From contig PUOG01000171.1 of NCBI GenBank assembly GCA_003552745.1, forward strand, positions 1 through 6,945: DNA of 6,945 nt, read 5' to 3'. The first letter of the stretch is position 1, and the number at the start of each line of letters is the position of its first letter. The position numbers and the translations under genes are program-made. Shown piece after piece: positions 5,973 to 6,945 of the stretch. The notes beneath the pieces were generated by a model. That model searched no databases. It saw only the letters and a list, made by a program, of their open reading frames with translations, and was not told the origin of the DNA. Source of the stretch: Spirochaetaceae bacterium. Lineage in GTDB: Bacteria > Spirochaetota > Spirochaetia > DSM-27196 > SKKC01.

Positions 5973-6945
5973 GCACCGACCTCCATAGTCGACAACCAGA
6001 GCGCAAGCAGATTCCGCACTGCCGCCTTCGGATCCACGTCTATCTCGGTCCGACTGTCGCGCGGTCCGATGCAGCTCGGGCACCCTTCGGCACACGGGCA
6101 CCCGTCCAGCAGTTCCAGCGCGGCGTGCAGCACATCGCCCAACCTGCGTTGGAGCGTCTCCGCCAGCCCGATCCCGCCGGGGTAGTTATCGTAGAGATAG
6201 AGCGCGGGGGCGCCGAAGTGCGGATCGCGTATGCGCTCGGCGACACCGATGTCGCGGGAATCGCACAGTAGGAACATCGGGGCGATGTTCTTCAGTAGTG
6301 CACCGAGCCGAGCAATGACTATCGGCTGTGATTCCGGCGAAAGCGAATCGAGTGCTCTGCCCGCCTGCGTTTCCGGTGGAAAGGAGACGGCGAGACAGCG
6401 AGTGTGCATCTCCTCCTCCGGCAGGCTGATCTCTCCGTACCCGACGTTCTCGTGGGTACTGAATTTGATCTTCTTGAACTTGGCCACCTGCGTGCGCACC
6501 AGAATATCGCCGATTATCGTGATGCAGTCGGGCAACGTGAGCCGTTCATCTTCGTAGAGCACCTTTATGTCGCGCTTCACGATCGCGTCGGTGTAGTAAT
6601 TGACGTCCGTCTCTTCAACGTAGCAGCGGCGGTTCTCGATATCGAGGCTCTTCACGAAGTACTGCCGCCCCCGGTGGATGTAAACCGCGTTCTCGTAGAT
6701 CTCCTCCTTGGCGCCGGCGCGATCGATCTCCCCGATCACCTCGTTACGCCCACCGGTGGCGTCCACGATCACCACGTTCTCATTCGTAGCAGTCCGAAGC
6801 GAGATATTCTCCGCCGGATAACTTCGGTCGGACCAGTAAAAGGTGTCGCGTGTGAATCGGACCACCCCGGTCTCCTCGAGAGCGTGCAGATAGTCGGCGG
6901 CGAAGTCTGGAAATGGATCGATCTCCCGAACCGGCAACTCGAAGC
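5969..6945 (-). CDS. mrfA: MrfA/YprA-type DEAD/DEAH-box helicase, C-terminal part (DUF1998)
   Basis: The frame is open to the right edge, so only about the last 324 residues are visible and the ATPase motifs lie outside. The end carries the DUF1998 signature: YLYDNYPGGIGLAE, then four cysteines spaced C-x-C-x3-C-x2-C (codons within 6071-6100), expected to bind a metal, followed by IGPRDS. The preceding region, with SYPAENISLR, VYIHRGRQYFV and FKKIKFSTHENVGYG, fits the segment between helicase core and DUF1998 in YprA-like proteins. MrfA is a 3'-5' DNA helicase that acts with the MrfB exonuclease on mitomycin C lesions in B. subtilis. The GTGA overlap with the exonuclease gene shows the two are co-expressed, which strongly supports the pair. 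DUF1998 also occurs in DrmB of DISARM defence, but there it is a separate protein with a methyltransferase nearby, which is not seen here. Confidence 0.87.
   Translation of the reverse strand, partial: FELPVREIDPFPDFAADYLHALEETGVVRFTRDTFYWSDRSYPAENISLRTATNENVVIVDATGGRNEVIGEIDRAGAKEEIYENAVYIHRGRQYFVKSLDIENRRCYVEETDVNYYTDAIVKRDIKVLYEDERLTLPDCITIIGDILVRTQVAKFKKIKFSTHENVGYGEISLPEEEMHTRCLAVSFPPETQAGRALDSLSPESQPIVIARLGALLKNIAPMFLLCDSRDIGVAERIRDPHFGAPALYLYDNYPGGIGLAETLQRRLGDVLHAALELLDGCPCAEGCPSCIGPRDSRTEIDVDPKAAVRNLLALWLSTMEVGA
5980..5984 (-). promoter_or_regulatory. Ribosome binding site deciding the mrfB GTG start
   Basis: The minus strand reads GGAGG inside the last codons of the helicase gene, seven bases before GTG 5972. 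No other start in the mrfB frame has comparable support, so it sets the exonuclease at 400 residues rather than the 443 allowed by the open frame. Confidence 0.8.

Noticed and set aside
5435..6271. Plus-strand open frame of 278 codons opposite mrfB and mrfA
   Set aside because: It has low-complexity Arg-rich composition and lies antisense to the DEDD motifs and the DUF1998 cysteines, which are clearly the coding strand.
4770..6945. A DISARM-like or other phage-defence module, suggested by the DUF1998 domain
   Set aside because: The DUF1998 follows a YprA-type helicase segment in the same chain and is paired with a YprB exonuclease. No methyltransferase, PLD nuclease or other defence gene is visible, so the housekeeping repair pair is the better reading.

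Overview
The window is a gene-dense stretch of a moderately GC-rich bacterial chromosome, most likely from a free-living spirochaete of the Spirochaeta/Alkalispirochaeta kind. That placement is inferred: the start of flgK encodes MQSTFSGIEI, a form I associate with spirochaete FlgK, and it follows a flgN-type gene. No rRNA or other strong taxonomic marker is present. I see no tRNA, rRNA, CRISPR array, insertion sequence or phage gene.

Layout. (1) Positions 1-562, minus strand: the first codons of flgK (cut by the window edge), preceded by a complete flgN-type chaperone gene. (2) Positions 563-742: a divergent intergenic region holding the flgN ribosome binding site, a small hairpin over it, and a weak flagellar-sigma-like -10. 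(3) Positions 743-4821, plus strand: three tightly packed genes that look like one transcription unit. They encode an exported two-domain family 3 glycoside hydrolase of the NagZ type, a two-domain GNAT acetyltransferase, and a divergent glycogen-synthase-like GT5 glycosyltransferase whose start overlaps the acetyltransferase gene by 35 bases. (4) Positions 4770-6945, minus strand: a YprB/MrfB-type DEDD exonuclease with a helical repeat tail. It is preceded by the C-terminal part of a YprA/MrfA-type helicase with a DUF1998 domain, and the two genes share a GTGA start/stop overlap. The glgA-like and mrfB-like genes converge and overlap tail to tail by 52 bases.

How the genes work together. flgN and flgK belong to late flagellar assembly, in which FlgN holds the hook-filament junction proteins before export. 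The helicase/exonuclease pair matches MrfAB, known in Bacillus subtilis as a repair system for mitomycin C damage. The middle cluster combines cell-wall amino sugar hydrolysis, an acetyltransferase of unknown substrate and alpha-glucan synthesis; its shared purpose is not evident from sequence.

Nothing here is convincingly a new system. The most unusual points are the changed nucleotide-sugar motif of the GlgA-like protein, the uncharacterised N-terminal half of the acetyltransferase, and the unusual gene combination in the plus-strand cluster.
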